Source: Xiphydria camelus (lineage: Eukaryota > Arthropoda > Insecta > Hymenoptera > Xiphydriidae). From it: a stretch of DNA of 64,000 nucleotides. Each line of letters begins with the position of its first letter. Positions within the stretch are counted from its first letter, which is position 1. Shown here piece by piece: positions 53,794 through 64,000 of the stretch. The stretch covers positions 10,030,822-10,094,821 of the forward strand of contig OY783193.1 in assembly GCA_963678675.1 (NCBI GenBank), in the 5' to 3' direction. The position numbers and the translations under genes are program-made. The notes under the pieces are model-generated. The model had not been told where the DNA came from. It did no database searches and worked only from the letters and a program-made list of their open reading frames with translations.

Positions 53794-54387
53794 TAGGTAT
53801 TCCACCGCGATAAAATAATCGAGAGATCCATTATGTTTCTTTCTCGCGAATTTTCCTTTCGACCCAATATCGACCTGACACCCGATACACGATATCGAAT
53901 TTCCGCGTTCGCATGCAAGAAGCGTTCGCCGCAGGTAGGAGGATAGGTACATACCGCCTGGTAGATTGGTCAATGGCCGTCGAATCGCGCGCGAGTCGTC
54001 CTTGTAGCGTGTGATTATTTCAATTATTTTATTACGTCCCGTACCAATCTAGGCCCGGTTAATGCGTATAATCAACCTCCTATTATTCTATGGCGCGGAG
54101 CCTCACATCCCGTACACTCAACTCGGTCGTTTTAACGATATTGTAATTTGGAGACCGCAAACCCGCTGACGTCACTGGTACACAACCATCTTGCCAGCGC
54201 GCACACCCCGACGGACCCCGTTCGTTCGGATTCCCGCGTCGATCCCCGCGCGTGTAATTTCGATCAAAAGGATATTAGGAGGACGCGGGATTATAGGGAT
54301 TTCGCCGAATTAGGCATTCGCCGGAATTGACGGATTGCATTACCGCCGCGACCCGCTTTACGACAAGGATCGTTACACGGAGATTTA
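53794..54387. other. Non-coding stretch
   Basis: Nothing recognised between the nested MITE and the mariner copy. Confidence 0.35.
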
Positions 54388-55272
54388 TTAGATGTACAAA
54401 TAAGTTTTAGGATACCTACTTTTGCAAAAATTCAAAATTTAGTTTCAAAAAAAGTAAAATACATTTATTCTTCAAAATAATCTCCCTCACTTTCAATGAC
54501 CTTCAGCCATCTTTTAGGCAATTCACGGATGCCTTTCGCAAAGAAAGCTGCATCTTGCGAGATGAGGAAGTTATCGACCCATTTTTGGACTTCTTTAAAT
54601 GTTTTGTGTCGCACATCAGACAATTCGTTTTGCATTTTCCGAAACAAGTGAAAATCAGTTGGAGCTAAGTCTGGTGAATACGCCGGATGTAGTGCAACTT
54701 CCCATCCAAGAGCCATTAACGTATCCTTGACCGGTCTATCCACATGAGGCCTGGCGTTGTCATGGAGCAGTTTTACTGGACGTTTTCCTTTGCCAGTAAA
54801 TGGACGTTTTTGGTCAATATTCCTTGGTTCAATCGTATTAATTATTGGCGATAGCGATCGGCAGTAACTGCCTGGCCAGGTTTCAGAAGTTCATAATGGG
54901 GAGTACGCCTTTCATATCCCACCATATACACAGCATGACTTTGTTACAGTGAATATTGCGTTTTGGCGTCGATGTCGTCGGCTCGCCGGGGTCAACCCAA
55001 TGATATCAGCGTTTCGGACTCTATCAAAGTAAATTCACTTTTCATCGCCGATCACAATTTTCCACGAAAAAGACTTTCTTGGTTGCTCTTTGTAGAAATT
55101 CAAATATGTGTCAAAAGACGGCTATTTTTATTTCCTTGAGTCAAAGAGTGTGGCACCCACTTTGCTCCTTTTCGAATCTTTCCCATTGCCTGTAAACGAT
55201 AGGAAATAGTTTGTTGAGTTAATCCTAACTGTTCTGAAAGTTATAGACCCTAAAACTTATTTGTACGCCTAA
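54388..55272 (-). mobile_element. Decayed mariner element (Tc1/mariner)
   Basis: 885 bp with inverted ends beginning TTAGRYGTACAAATAAGTTT and TA on both sides (54386-54387, 55273-55274). Minus-strand transposase fragments include the second catalytic Asp (KLLHDNARPHV, about 54760) and the third (AYSPDLAPTDFHLF, about 54670), followed by 50 or so C-terminal residues. The first-Asp region (about 55050) reads GDEK then a stop where Trp is normal. Length is about 400 bases short of a full mariner and frames are broken, so it is inactive. Confidence 0.88.
54465..54743 (-). pseudogene. Mariner transposase C-terminal fragment
   Basis: 92 codons open on the minus strand (DRPVKDTLMALGW..., YSPDLAPTDFHLFRKMQNEL, ending ESEGDYFEE), the C-terminal part of a D34D transposase. 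It lacks the DNA-binding domain and first two catalytic residues in this frame; part of the decayed element above. Confidence 0.85.
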
Positions 55273-55442
55273 TATATACCCGCGGCTTTTGCCTCTCGGG
55301 ATTTGGCTAGAGATCGAAATCTCTGGAATCGATTATCTATTATCGATGCTATGGGTGTAAGAAAGTCATTTTGTCCCTAGAACGTCGCAGAAATTCACAA
55401 CGTTTAAAATCGTCGTAAAAAAATATAGATGATAAATATTTA

Positions 55443-55696
55443 CACTGAGAGAAATGTATAGGTCGTACACAGCAATAAGTATAGCTATGATAGCTATACT
55501 TTAAAGCTAAATGAGGTTAACTAGACAGTATAGGTAATATAGCAATACCAAATAGTATCAAGAGCAATACGTATTGCTGAAATAACTATACGTACAACTT
55601 AAATAGAAATACGTATAACTAAAGTAACTAGAGTTTACTCTTATATATTAATGAACTACTAGCATTACCGTACAACCTATAAAATTTCTTTCAGCG
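55443..55696. mobile_element. MITE family H
   Basis: 254 bp. Termini CACTGAGAGAAATGTATAGG and complement of CGCTGAAAGAAATTTTATAG, flanked by TA on both sides (55441-55442, 55697-55698). The interior is rich in ATAGCTAT and AATACGTAT motifs. Confidence 0.8.
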
Positions 55697-55727
55697 TAGG
55701 ATGATCGAAACTGAAAATGTGTGTGTG

Positions 55728-55884
55728 CACTGAAAAAAGTATTTAGCTAATCCAGCTATATTTCTGGCTGCCTCAGACACAACTAGAAAAATATTGCTAG
55801 CGTAGCAAGAATTCTTGCTATTGCGAAGGAAATTATCACTGCAATTACTATAATTTTCTAGTTGTGGCCAAATTTTTTTGAGTG
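55728..55884. mobile_element. MITE family I
   Basis: 157 bp. Termini CACTGAAAAAAG and TTTTTTTGAGTG between TG dinucleotides (55726-55727, 55885-55886). Inner inverted segment ACAACTAGAAAA / TTTTCTAGTTGT. Confidence 0.78.
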
Positions 55885-55886
55885 TG

Positions 55887-57516
55887 GTCTTTCAAAAATT
55901 ACCCTTTGATCGTCCTTCATCCTCTCTAAAAAGTGCCGGTTTCGCTGCAACCCCATCTGATGCAATAATCAATGTAATGAAAAAGGAAGAATTTCCTCAT
56001 ACATTCACCTTCCACCCCCGCATATAAGTACCACTCTCGATCCCTCTCCCCTGCAACGATAGTTGACGCAATCGGAGGCTGATTTTCCTCGATTCTCAAC
56101 AAACCCCATCGTCGTCCTATGACTCGAAGAGCCATTGGCGCGTCGAATCGAGGCACCGGTCCCGACCAATCGGCTCTTTTCAATTCCCCTAAACAAATAA
56201 ACCGCCCGCCGGCGAGACGACTCGTAGGAGAGGGACGTCGGCGCGGGCCCTCCGAGATACCGAGGCGAGGAGAGAGAGAGAGAGAGAGAGAGAGGCCGCT
56301 ATGTATATATATAACGATATTATAATAACTTCCCGGGCAACTCCGAGGCACTAGTAATGGTCCATCAGCTCCATTACGCGCTCATAAACCGTAATTCTGC
56401 TCCTCGTTGCGCTCATTGTTGCGCTTTTTACGAGGAATGAGATATTATAAAACGCTTGCTTCTCGGCTTTTTATCGGCATCCCCGCGGTTGCTCTCGCTT
56501 TTACATACGTAATACATATCCCGACGCGCGAGATGCGTATCGCTGCGCGCGGCGGGTTTTTTTTCCTTCGTGTGCAGAGGTTCTATAATACCTCGTGCGC
56601 CCCTCTAGAAACGCCGGACGCCGCGTTGGTGCAGCGACTGGCGCGGTGGGGAAGCTGCAGTTAGAGGGATGCGGAGGGGGAAGTAACGAGGGGTGTGGAA
56701 GGAATTTCTCGGCGAGATAAATATGGGAACTTGTATAGGCAATAGATATTAACGCGTGAGCGACCATGAAGCGTGATGGTTATAGGAAAACACGCGTGTA
56801 TTATTAAATTGTAAGACATGGTGCATTTGGTGATAATTATTATCGATTATTGCTTTCCAATATTAAATTTTACTTATGTATTTCTCTCAGGTATGACAGA
56901 CCGAGGCGAATCGGATCATAGATCCATATTTCTTAAGTCGTGTTGACACTAAGCATTTCGATCGTTCGTATTACTTCGTTCCTCTTTAACGAAGTAATAC
57001 TAAGAATACGGTATTTGATTAGAAAAAAATATTCGTATTTTAAACTTCAATTTTTAATCTGCATACTTACATATTCGATATCACACGAAAAAGAAAATGC
57101 CCGAAAAAAATAATTATTCACTGAGTTGTAAGTACGTTTCTCTCTGCTGAATTATGACGTCATCGAAGAGTCGTGAAAGACGCACTTATGCCAAGCAACG
57201 GGTGCGAGAGAGAGAGATTTACCGAACGAGGGCGTGTGCTACATTTCTAAATATCGTTTTCCGGCTTAGATCAGGTCGAAACTGAAAAATGAAAAAATAC
57301 GGGGTTGGTAATTGTTTCCAAATTTTTCGAATCGGTAATCAAAAAATCCTATTTGCTCATTTTCATCACAATTTAAAAAATGTAGATCTATGATCCAATT
57401 CATCTCGGTCTACCCTAGATACGCGAATATCTATCTAATTAAAATATTTTTTCTCAACATGAAAAATAAATTCTTTCGCGTGAAGAAAAAAAATTGATCG
57501 CTTCAGCCGTCTACCA
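55887..57516. other. Non-coding stretch with (AG)n at 56271-56294
   Basis: No gene recognised. A 24-base AG run at 56271-56294 creates spurious repeat frames on both strands. Confidence 0.4.
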
Positions 57517-57709
57517 CACTAAGAAAAAAGAAGATTACAAATTATTCTGTTAGAAGGATAATCTGAGTACGAAAGGTAAAATAGATCAAAAATTATCCTA
57601 AAGAAGGTCAAATTGTAAACCCTGAAAGGATATTTTGTGATCAATTTTACCTTTCGTACTCAGATTATCCTTCTAACAGAATAATTTTTAATCTTCTTTT
57701 TTCTCAGTG
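57517..57709. mobile_element. MITE family L, copy 2
   Basis: 193 bp, CACTAAGAAAAAAG...CTTCTTTTTTCTCAGTG with CA on each side (57515-57516, 57710-57711). Same palindrome as copy 1 (GAAGGATAATCTGAGTACGA, CTTTCGTACTCAGATTATCC). Confidence 0.88.
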
Positions 57710-57711
57710 CA

Positions 57712-59574
57712 TGCTATCAACGAGGATACTCATCGGTTACGCATCGATCCTCGAAGACTCCCGCCAAGATCACGCAACGTGTGCGTCCCTCCCGCGGAAG
57801 TAGGCAGACGCAGTGCGCTCCATTCGAGGACCCCGATGCCGGGGAAGCCTCGATGCTCCTCGAACCGTGCGGACGTCGCGAAACAAAGATATAACAGCGA
57901 AGTTGGGGTCGTAAACAACGCGGGCAGAGTAGCGGAACCGCCGAGCGCGATTCCGCCCGTCAATTGTTACCGATTGTTGCCAATCAGAGTAATACGTGTC
58001 ATTACGGGAGGAGTAGAGGGAGTGGGGATGCGAAGGAAGGGTGAGTGGATGTCGGTGGCGATGCGTGATGGTCCCGAATGTACCGTAACTGATTGCACCC
58101 CGCAGCATATTAATCCGACGCTAATTGTTGACATCGACAAGATCGAGGGCTCACGCACGCGCTTATAGCTTCCAGGATAGAGAGGGGACCGTCACGCGAT
58201 GACGTAAGGGAGAAACTTTTTCGTTTCGACTTTTTTCCTTCGTAACTATTTTTCGCAGTAGACTTACGCCTGACTTAGTTGAGAATTTTCTCTACAAAAG
58301 AAGAAAGTATGATATCTCATACGATTATAACTGTAATATGGGTAATAATGCGTATGCCCAGTTCTGACGTCTATATACAATATCTTTTTAATACCCATTC
58401 ATTAATGTGCTCAGTGTTCGTTTCCTCCACAAAAAAAATGAGACTCCTTTATTACTGATCGCACAACGACAAGAAACCACCGACGATGACGAGTTCCTCC
58501 CTACGAAATTGAGGGAGAAAAAAATATACGACTCGCGCGCGCGCGCCGCAGCGCGTCTATAGAAGGACACGCGAAGAGCACTATAATAACGCACCACTTA
58601 ACAACCAATTATCGGGCCGCGTTTAAGAGGGGTTCGATGATAATAATTTATGCGGGGAATTAATTTATATTCATTATACAGCTAATCGATACGGCTGTAC
58701 TCGGAGAAGGGTATTTTTCTTTTCTTTTTGACTTCAAATGGAGGAATCAATTCGATTGAATTTATCTTCCTTGTGCTCTGAACGATGTACGAGAACGACG
58801 GAGATGCTCCGGCGGCGCTTTATAACTCTCTTTCATGATACCAGATTTTGACACTCTCTGACATTGCCGTATACACCGAGGGAAAAATTTATAACGCACT
58901 TATATATTGCTTTTTAATTTATACCAATTTTCATGGCATAATATAATATCCATTTTAAAATTATGTTAAAAATTTCATATTTCTCGTTTTTCGTTCTATT
59001 TGATGTAACTACGAAAAATTATATTACCTACTTTTCAAGCGCGTTCGGATAATGTCGCGCGCACCCATCCGCTTCTGTTTTGACTTTCAAAAGGGGCCCG
59101 CGTATGACCGTTGACATGCCGCGACTAACGATTCGACTCGACGCGTTAATTGGCCGACGCGTACGCGACTATTTGTCTTTTACAAACCAGAAATCCGGTG
59201 CCTAAACATAGATATTACACGCGTGCGCATAAACGCGTCCCGTCGCTCGCCGTCGGCTCGTCAATCCTAGGCTTAACTAGACTCGCGTTAAACCTACCCT
59301 TTAAACTGGTCTATCATAACGCGGGGAGATTGTCCCGCGCGATAATCGATGACAACGCATTGTCTCCCTCACCGCGTTCCATTCCAACTAATTAGGCGGA
59401 GTGCATGTGCTGCGAACAGATGTTCGACGAGTCTATATTAGTCTGTAATTTGACAAAAAAACCGCCATGGGACAATGTATTAGAGATGTAAGAGAGGTGG
59501 TATCAGTATGAAAGTACGTACGTATAAGAGAGAGCCTTCCTTGTATGAGTTCACGTAAGAAGAAGACCCCGCTG
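57712..59574. other. Non-coding stretch
   Basis: No gene recognised. The plus-strand frame 57707-58168 begins inside the L element and has no recognisable domain. Confidence 0.35.
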
Positions 59575-59848
59575 CACTGAGAGAAATAATTGAAGGGTTT
59601 ATTACAAAAACCAGATATGTCCAATAAATATTTCTTCCATAAAGCAAACGGAAACGAGTTGGACTTATCTTATTTTTGCAGAATTCGGCTCATTTTTTGG
59701 TCAATTATATTTGGAGACTTGTACGCTTTTTGGTGAAGCAACGATGCGCATATAATTCCGCATGTTGGAAACTATATTACGACAAAATAAAATAATAAAC
59801 GATTTTGGACTTGTCTGGTTTTTGCAATGAACCCTTCAATTGCTCGTG
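59575..59848. mobile_element. MITE family J
   Basis: 274 bp with inverted ends of about 45 bases: CACTGAGAGAAATAATTGAA then GGGTTYATTRCAAAAACCAG, and their complement at the right (ends CAATTGCTCGTG). Interior unique. Confidence 0.8.
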
Positions 59849-59932
59849 TCAGAAAAAGTATCTCCTGAATCTCAAGAACATAATATAATCTTACAAATTT
59901 TTAAGGATGAAGATTTTTGGTCGAAGAATATA

Positions 59933-60400
59933 CACCGAGAAGATAGTTTATGTGTAGTTAATAAATGTTTGTTTGAATATGGCGAAATAAACATTTTATT
60001 GGGCCAAGTAAATATTTGTTAATTATTACAATATTTATTTGGCACAATCTGATCTTTTGAGGCAACCATTTGAATGAAATAAAGATTTTAATAATTAACA
60101 TATACCTAGGTATTTTCTTGTCTTAATGAAATATTTATTTCATCGTATTTGAAATTACATTTGTAGTTAATAAATGTTTGTTTGAATATAGCGAAATAAA
60201 CATTTTATTGGACCAAGTAAATATTCATTAACCATTAGAGAGAGAATATTTATTTGGCACAATTTGATCCTTTGAGGCAACCGTTTGAGTGAAATAAAGA
60301 TTTTAATAATTAACATGTATTTTCTTGTTCTAACAAAATAGTTATTTCGCCGTATTTGAAATTACATTTATTAACTATTATTAATGAACTTTTCTCGGTG
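59933..60400. mobile_element. MITE family B, copy 5, with internal tandem duplication
   Basis: Termini CACCGAGAAGATAG and TTTTCTCGGTG with TA duplications (59931-59932, 60401-60402). The interior is present twice in direct orientation, about 210 bases apart (GTAGTTAATAAATGTTTGTT near 59954 and 60164). Confidence 0.85.
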
Positions 60401-60402
60401 TA

Positions 60403-61933
60403 TGTTTTTGATTCAAGAGTTCCTTTGTTAAAGCAAGAAATTCTTTCAGCGCGAAAAAAACAATTACTCGAGCCTATCAAATAATTTCTCGCGCAAAGAA
60501 AATCATGACTTGTGTGATCCTGGAATTACATCATGTTTTTCATTGAAAAAAACGTTTCTTCGGTACTAGCAATTATTCCTCTCAGTGAGGTCCGATACAG
60601 GCCGTACCCTCATATCTATCCGAGACGCGCTCTCGAGCGCTAGCGGCGCAAACTTTCGAACGGACGCAAAGTGGTCGCGGTTCGACCAGGTGCGCATTTT
60701 TCTGGTATTCAAATTTTTATGCGCGACTAACAGGAGAGCGCCGGTGCTCTCCGCCGCCGCCGCCGCCGTCTCCCAATTACGTTCAACTCTGGCTCCGGCC
60801 GATTAGCATACACGCTTTCGCGGCAGCGGGGCGATCGCGCGGTAACGGCAGCGCAAGAAAGCCCCTGCAAACCCGAAGCGGCGCGCGGCGTACAGCGGAG
60901 GAGAAGAGAGCATCGCCGTTCTCCAGGCGCGCGGTAGGAAAAGAAAACCAATGCGTTCGTGCATCGCGTGGCTGAACGTGGTGAACCGACCACGTTGGCC
61001 ACGCCTCCATAGACAGCCGCCAGCCAACAATTAAGATTTGATCGGCAAAAATGGTCGAGGCAAAATGGCGCTGGCCACTGAATACGTAATGCCGGGACGA
61101 GAGCCGATCTCCGGTCCCGCGGCCGGAACCGGCGTGACTCGTTATTCCTTTACGCGCGAGAGGGGGGGGGGGGGTCGTTGCGATTTCATTGTGAAATCTG
61201 TGAATCGAGCAAATGAGATTTGTTTTGGTCAATTTTTTTTTTTTTTTTTCATGGAAAATACAGTTATTCTTATTGTTATTTTAACGAAGACGAGTGACTG
61301 CATTACGAATGCACGGTTATCTCTTTCATACGAGACGTTGAATCATTCGAATGCTGCTTACTGCAAATGCCTCGTATCGCATTCGCCTCTTCCATATATG
61401 GAGTCGGCACTGTAAGAAAAGGATTTTTTTTTTTCAATGCTGCGAGGAGAAGCCGGAAACGCTTCTGCTTCATTATTCATGCTACTAATTAGCCATGCGA
61501 TAGAATATATGAAAATGCATGAATTTTTTACCCACTTTGGGATGCGATTTTCTTGTACCGTACTGAAGTCGGTATAAGTACGAATTTTTTTATCCACTCC
61601 CACGTCACTCGCTCGAGAAATTCGTTGAGTATATTTTCAGCGATTCGCATGTAAATGAGTTTTATGCGATCGGGGCGATGCTACGGAAGACCGATTTGAA
61701 TCCGATCCTGATTTATTGCACGCTTCGGTACGCCTGCTCCTATGCAACCGGACGCGCGGCGCAGCGTGCATCTTGCAGAGTCATCTCTCCCGGCTTTTTA
61801 CATTTGGAGCGCAGCGTTTGAATAAAGGATCTTGGAATCGCTGCTACGAGATAATACGATCAATGTGTTCTGAGTCGAGGATGTACAATGATTTTGTTAA
61901 TTAATTTCGAATTTATTTTTGTTCACTAGTATA
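60403..61933. other. Non-coding stretch, simple repeats only
   Basis: Contains a CGC run (60749-60767), a 13-base G run (61162-61174) and a 17-base T run (61233-61249). GC-rich at 60580-61150. No gene supported. Confidence 0.4.
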
Positions 61934-62367
61934 CACGGAGAAAAAGGATTAGTAGGTAATTTTTACAGTGAATCTCAGTAATAGAACTCCTCGAGATGAA
62001 ACAATGAATTTTTTCATAGTCATAGCGTATTTTTTACAGTTTACACCCGACACATATTAACGGGCGATTGGTAAGTACATTTTACCGTACCTATACGATA
62101 AAAAAGTGGTGTTACTTTTTTATACCATTTCACCGGCTGCAGCTGCAGGTGTCATTGAGTCTTATGCCATTTTTATCTGACACCAAAAGCGGTCTACATA
62201 AATCCACGCGGCAGAATTTTTTTTACATATACATATACAAACTGTAAAAAGTATACTGTGGTCTATTAAAAACTTCAATATTTCGCCTCGAGGAGTCCTG
62301 TTGCTGGGATACGCTGTAAAAACTCATGGTTTTTTCCATGATTTTTTACTAATCCTTTTTCTCCTTG
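61934..62367. mobile_element. MITE family K
   Basis: 434 bp. Left CACGGAGAAAAAGGATTAGT and right ACTAATCCTTTTTCTCCTTG, flanked by TA (61932-61933, 62368-62369). The inverted match extends to AACTCCTCGAGATGAAACAA / TTTCGCCTCGAGGAGTCC. Unique centre. Confidence 0.85.
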
Positions 62368-63023
62368 TAGAGAATACACACTTACACTTCATTAAATCGC
62401 AGTAGATGCACTTCTCCCATAAATCACGAGACAGCCATCGCTTCCCTTCCTCCCGCTTATTCATCGGGGAAGAAACGCGAGGCTCGAACCGCCGCGGCGA
62501 AGAGAGGGCGGTTTCGGCCGAATTAAAATTGCAACAGCGCGCCGCGCGCGGCTCACGATATCGCGAGGCGCGCGGAGGCTCTAATCATGGATACGTACGA
62601 GCTACCATGTTACCCCTCGGCAGAGCACTCATTACGCTAATGTCCCCCAATCACGGCTCTCTCTATCGGCGCCACTCCCCTTTTTTTCCCCAATCACTCC
62701 AGTCGGAATCATGCGAACCGCCGTAAAAATCGACGGCGCGGCTCCTCCAGACGAATGGATATATCCGGACGTAGTACCACGTACCTATATGGGAGCGTGC
62801 GCTCCTAGCTGAAGAAGGCGGACTCTGCGGAGCGTATATATATCTGGCTTCGATCGATGAAGCTGTCGTAACGCGGCGGTAGATCCGAGGTGTCGTTAGC
62901 GATGACGTGCAAGGGATGCGCGCACATGGGTGAGATTTATTTACGAGGGTTCAAAGTAAGGTTGGCTCGATTGTTGATGGATACACCGAAAGGAAAATAT
63001 GGCTGTATGATGTATTTGTATGT
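62368..63023. other. Non-coding stretch with a weak promoter/exon candidate
   Basis: No gene established. A TATATATA motif (about 62838) is followed by ATGACGTGCAAGGGATG and a GGTGAG donor-like site (about 62901-62935), discussed as a low-confidence finding. Confidence 0.3.
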
Positions 63024-63280
63024 ACAATGAAAGAAGTGTATGTTTATCAGTGATAACTTATCGCCGTTGTACTAAATAATAGGTATTTGATATTTTGGGA
63101 AACATATTGCGTTCATTGCTCTACTGCATGACAACAATTGACATACGTTTAGCGGAGTTTATTAGATATATGTCAACTGTTGTCATACAGTGAAACAATG
63201 AACGCAATATTTTCCACGAAATGTCAAATCTATTATTTCGTATAACAGTGATTAATACATATACCTACTCTTCTCTATAC
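63024..63280. repeat. MITE family G, copy 2 (longer hairpin)
   Basis: Contains CAACAATTGACATACGTTTA and its complement, GTCATACAGTGAAACAATGA and AAATCTATTATTTCGTATAA, matching the nested copy at 53443. Outer ends are poorly defined. Confidence 0.65.
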
Positions 63281-63332
63281 GAGAGTAGCTATAAAGTAGC
63301 AAAATAGAATAATACATTTACAGAGTATTATG

Positions 63333-63532
63333 CACGGAAAAAAGTTTGTAATAACCACTCTCATTGATCCATGTCGTAAGATTGAATTATTGCGTCGTAC
63401 GACGTTCAGTACCATAAATACCATACCATAAGTACCATATGTCGATATTTATGGTACTGAAAGTTATATGCCGTAAAAATTCAATCTTACCACGTCGATT
63501 ATGGGAGTGGTTACCACAAACTTTTCTCCGCG
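63333..63532. mobile_element. MITE family E, copy 2 (compact)
   Basis: 200 bp palindrome: CACGGAAAAAAGTTTGT...ACAAACTTTTCTCCGCG, arms GTAAGATTGAATTATTGC and complement, centre ACCATAAATACCATACC. Flanks TG and TA. Confidence 0.82.
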
Positions 63533-64000
63533 TAGTTATCTAAAAGAATTACCACTTTGTCAATTAAAATTTACGTTATTTAGTTGATTTCATCAACCTT
63601 ACATTCTCACTGCAATATCACAGTTACAATTCCAGAAACGTCAGACGTGCATTTCTCCAACATTTTTCGCGAAAAGAACTTCTACGACACTTCTCTCCAC
63701 GAACTTCATTCGATTTCACGGTGCATGCGAAGCGCCTTTCGCCTCGCCGTTTTATCGTCTCGATAAATGCACCTTCGAGCGTTCCAAGAAGATGGAAAGG
63801 ATAATCACAGAGGAAGGGAGGATATTGACTCGCGTACCCCGCGCCTATTTTAATCGATAGCTAACGGTCGCGATTCGATTCCCCGCAGCGGAGGTGCGCC
63901 GCGAAATATAGTCGAAGGAAACGCTCTTTAGCATACGCAGTGGGAGAAAAAGAAACGGGAGACACAGAGGGGGGCGCGAGAGGAGCCAACAGTTAAGGCA
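63533..64000. other. Non-coding stretch to the right edge
   Basis: Nothing recognised. Confidence 0.35.

Noticed and set aside
1..64000. CRISPR arrays, bacterial operons, rRNA or phage modules
   Set aside because: None seen; the window is spliced animal nuclear DNA.

Overview
The window is nuclear DNA of an animal, most likely an insect and probably an ant or other hymenopteran. It has spliced genes with GT-AG introns, insect-type genes (an alpha-PS2-like integrin, a secreted C-type lectin, Obg-like ATPase 1, adenylate kinase 9), long AT-rich introns and many short inverted-repeat transposons. The lineage call is inference from gene content and repeat style. All coordinates come from reading the sequence; no alignment was run.

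Layout. 224-3210 (+) is an uninterrupted formin-like (FMNL/Frl) reading frame without introns. A one-base frameshift separates it from its C-terminal tail, and it is followed by AATAAA and an A-rich tract, so it looks like a retrocopy. It abuts a decayed MADF-domain fragment on the minus strand. 10433-26361 (+) holds the last eight recognisable exons of an integrin alpha gene of the PS2 (inflated) type. Its N-terminal exons were not found and may lie left of the window, in which case the formin copy sits inside an integrin intron. 28335-29051 (+) is a three-exon secreted C-type lectin. 29739-46776 (-) is OLA1 with ten coding exons. A 6.2-kb intronless adenylate kinase 9 gene (39817-45972, -) lies in the first coding intron of OLA1, on the same strand. 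From 46.8 kb to the right edge I recognise no gene; this part carries a decayed mariner and many MITEs.

The most unusual signal is in the repeats. At least twenty elements, in about a dozen families with unrelated interiors, share termini close to CACTGAGARAAA and mostly have 2-bp TA (sometimes TG or CA) target duplications. Three levels of nesting occur at 53.2-53.8 kb, where another copy supplies an internal empty site proving the TA duplication. The genes are not an operon: the integrin and lectin are extracellular or surface proteins, OLA1 and AK9 are intracellular nucleotide enzymes, and the lectin and OLA1 converge.
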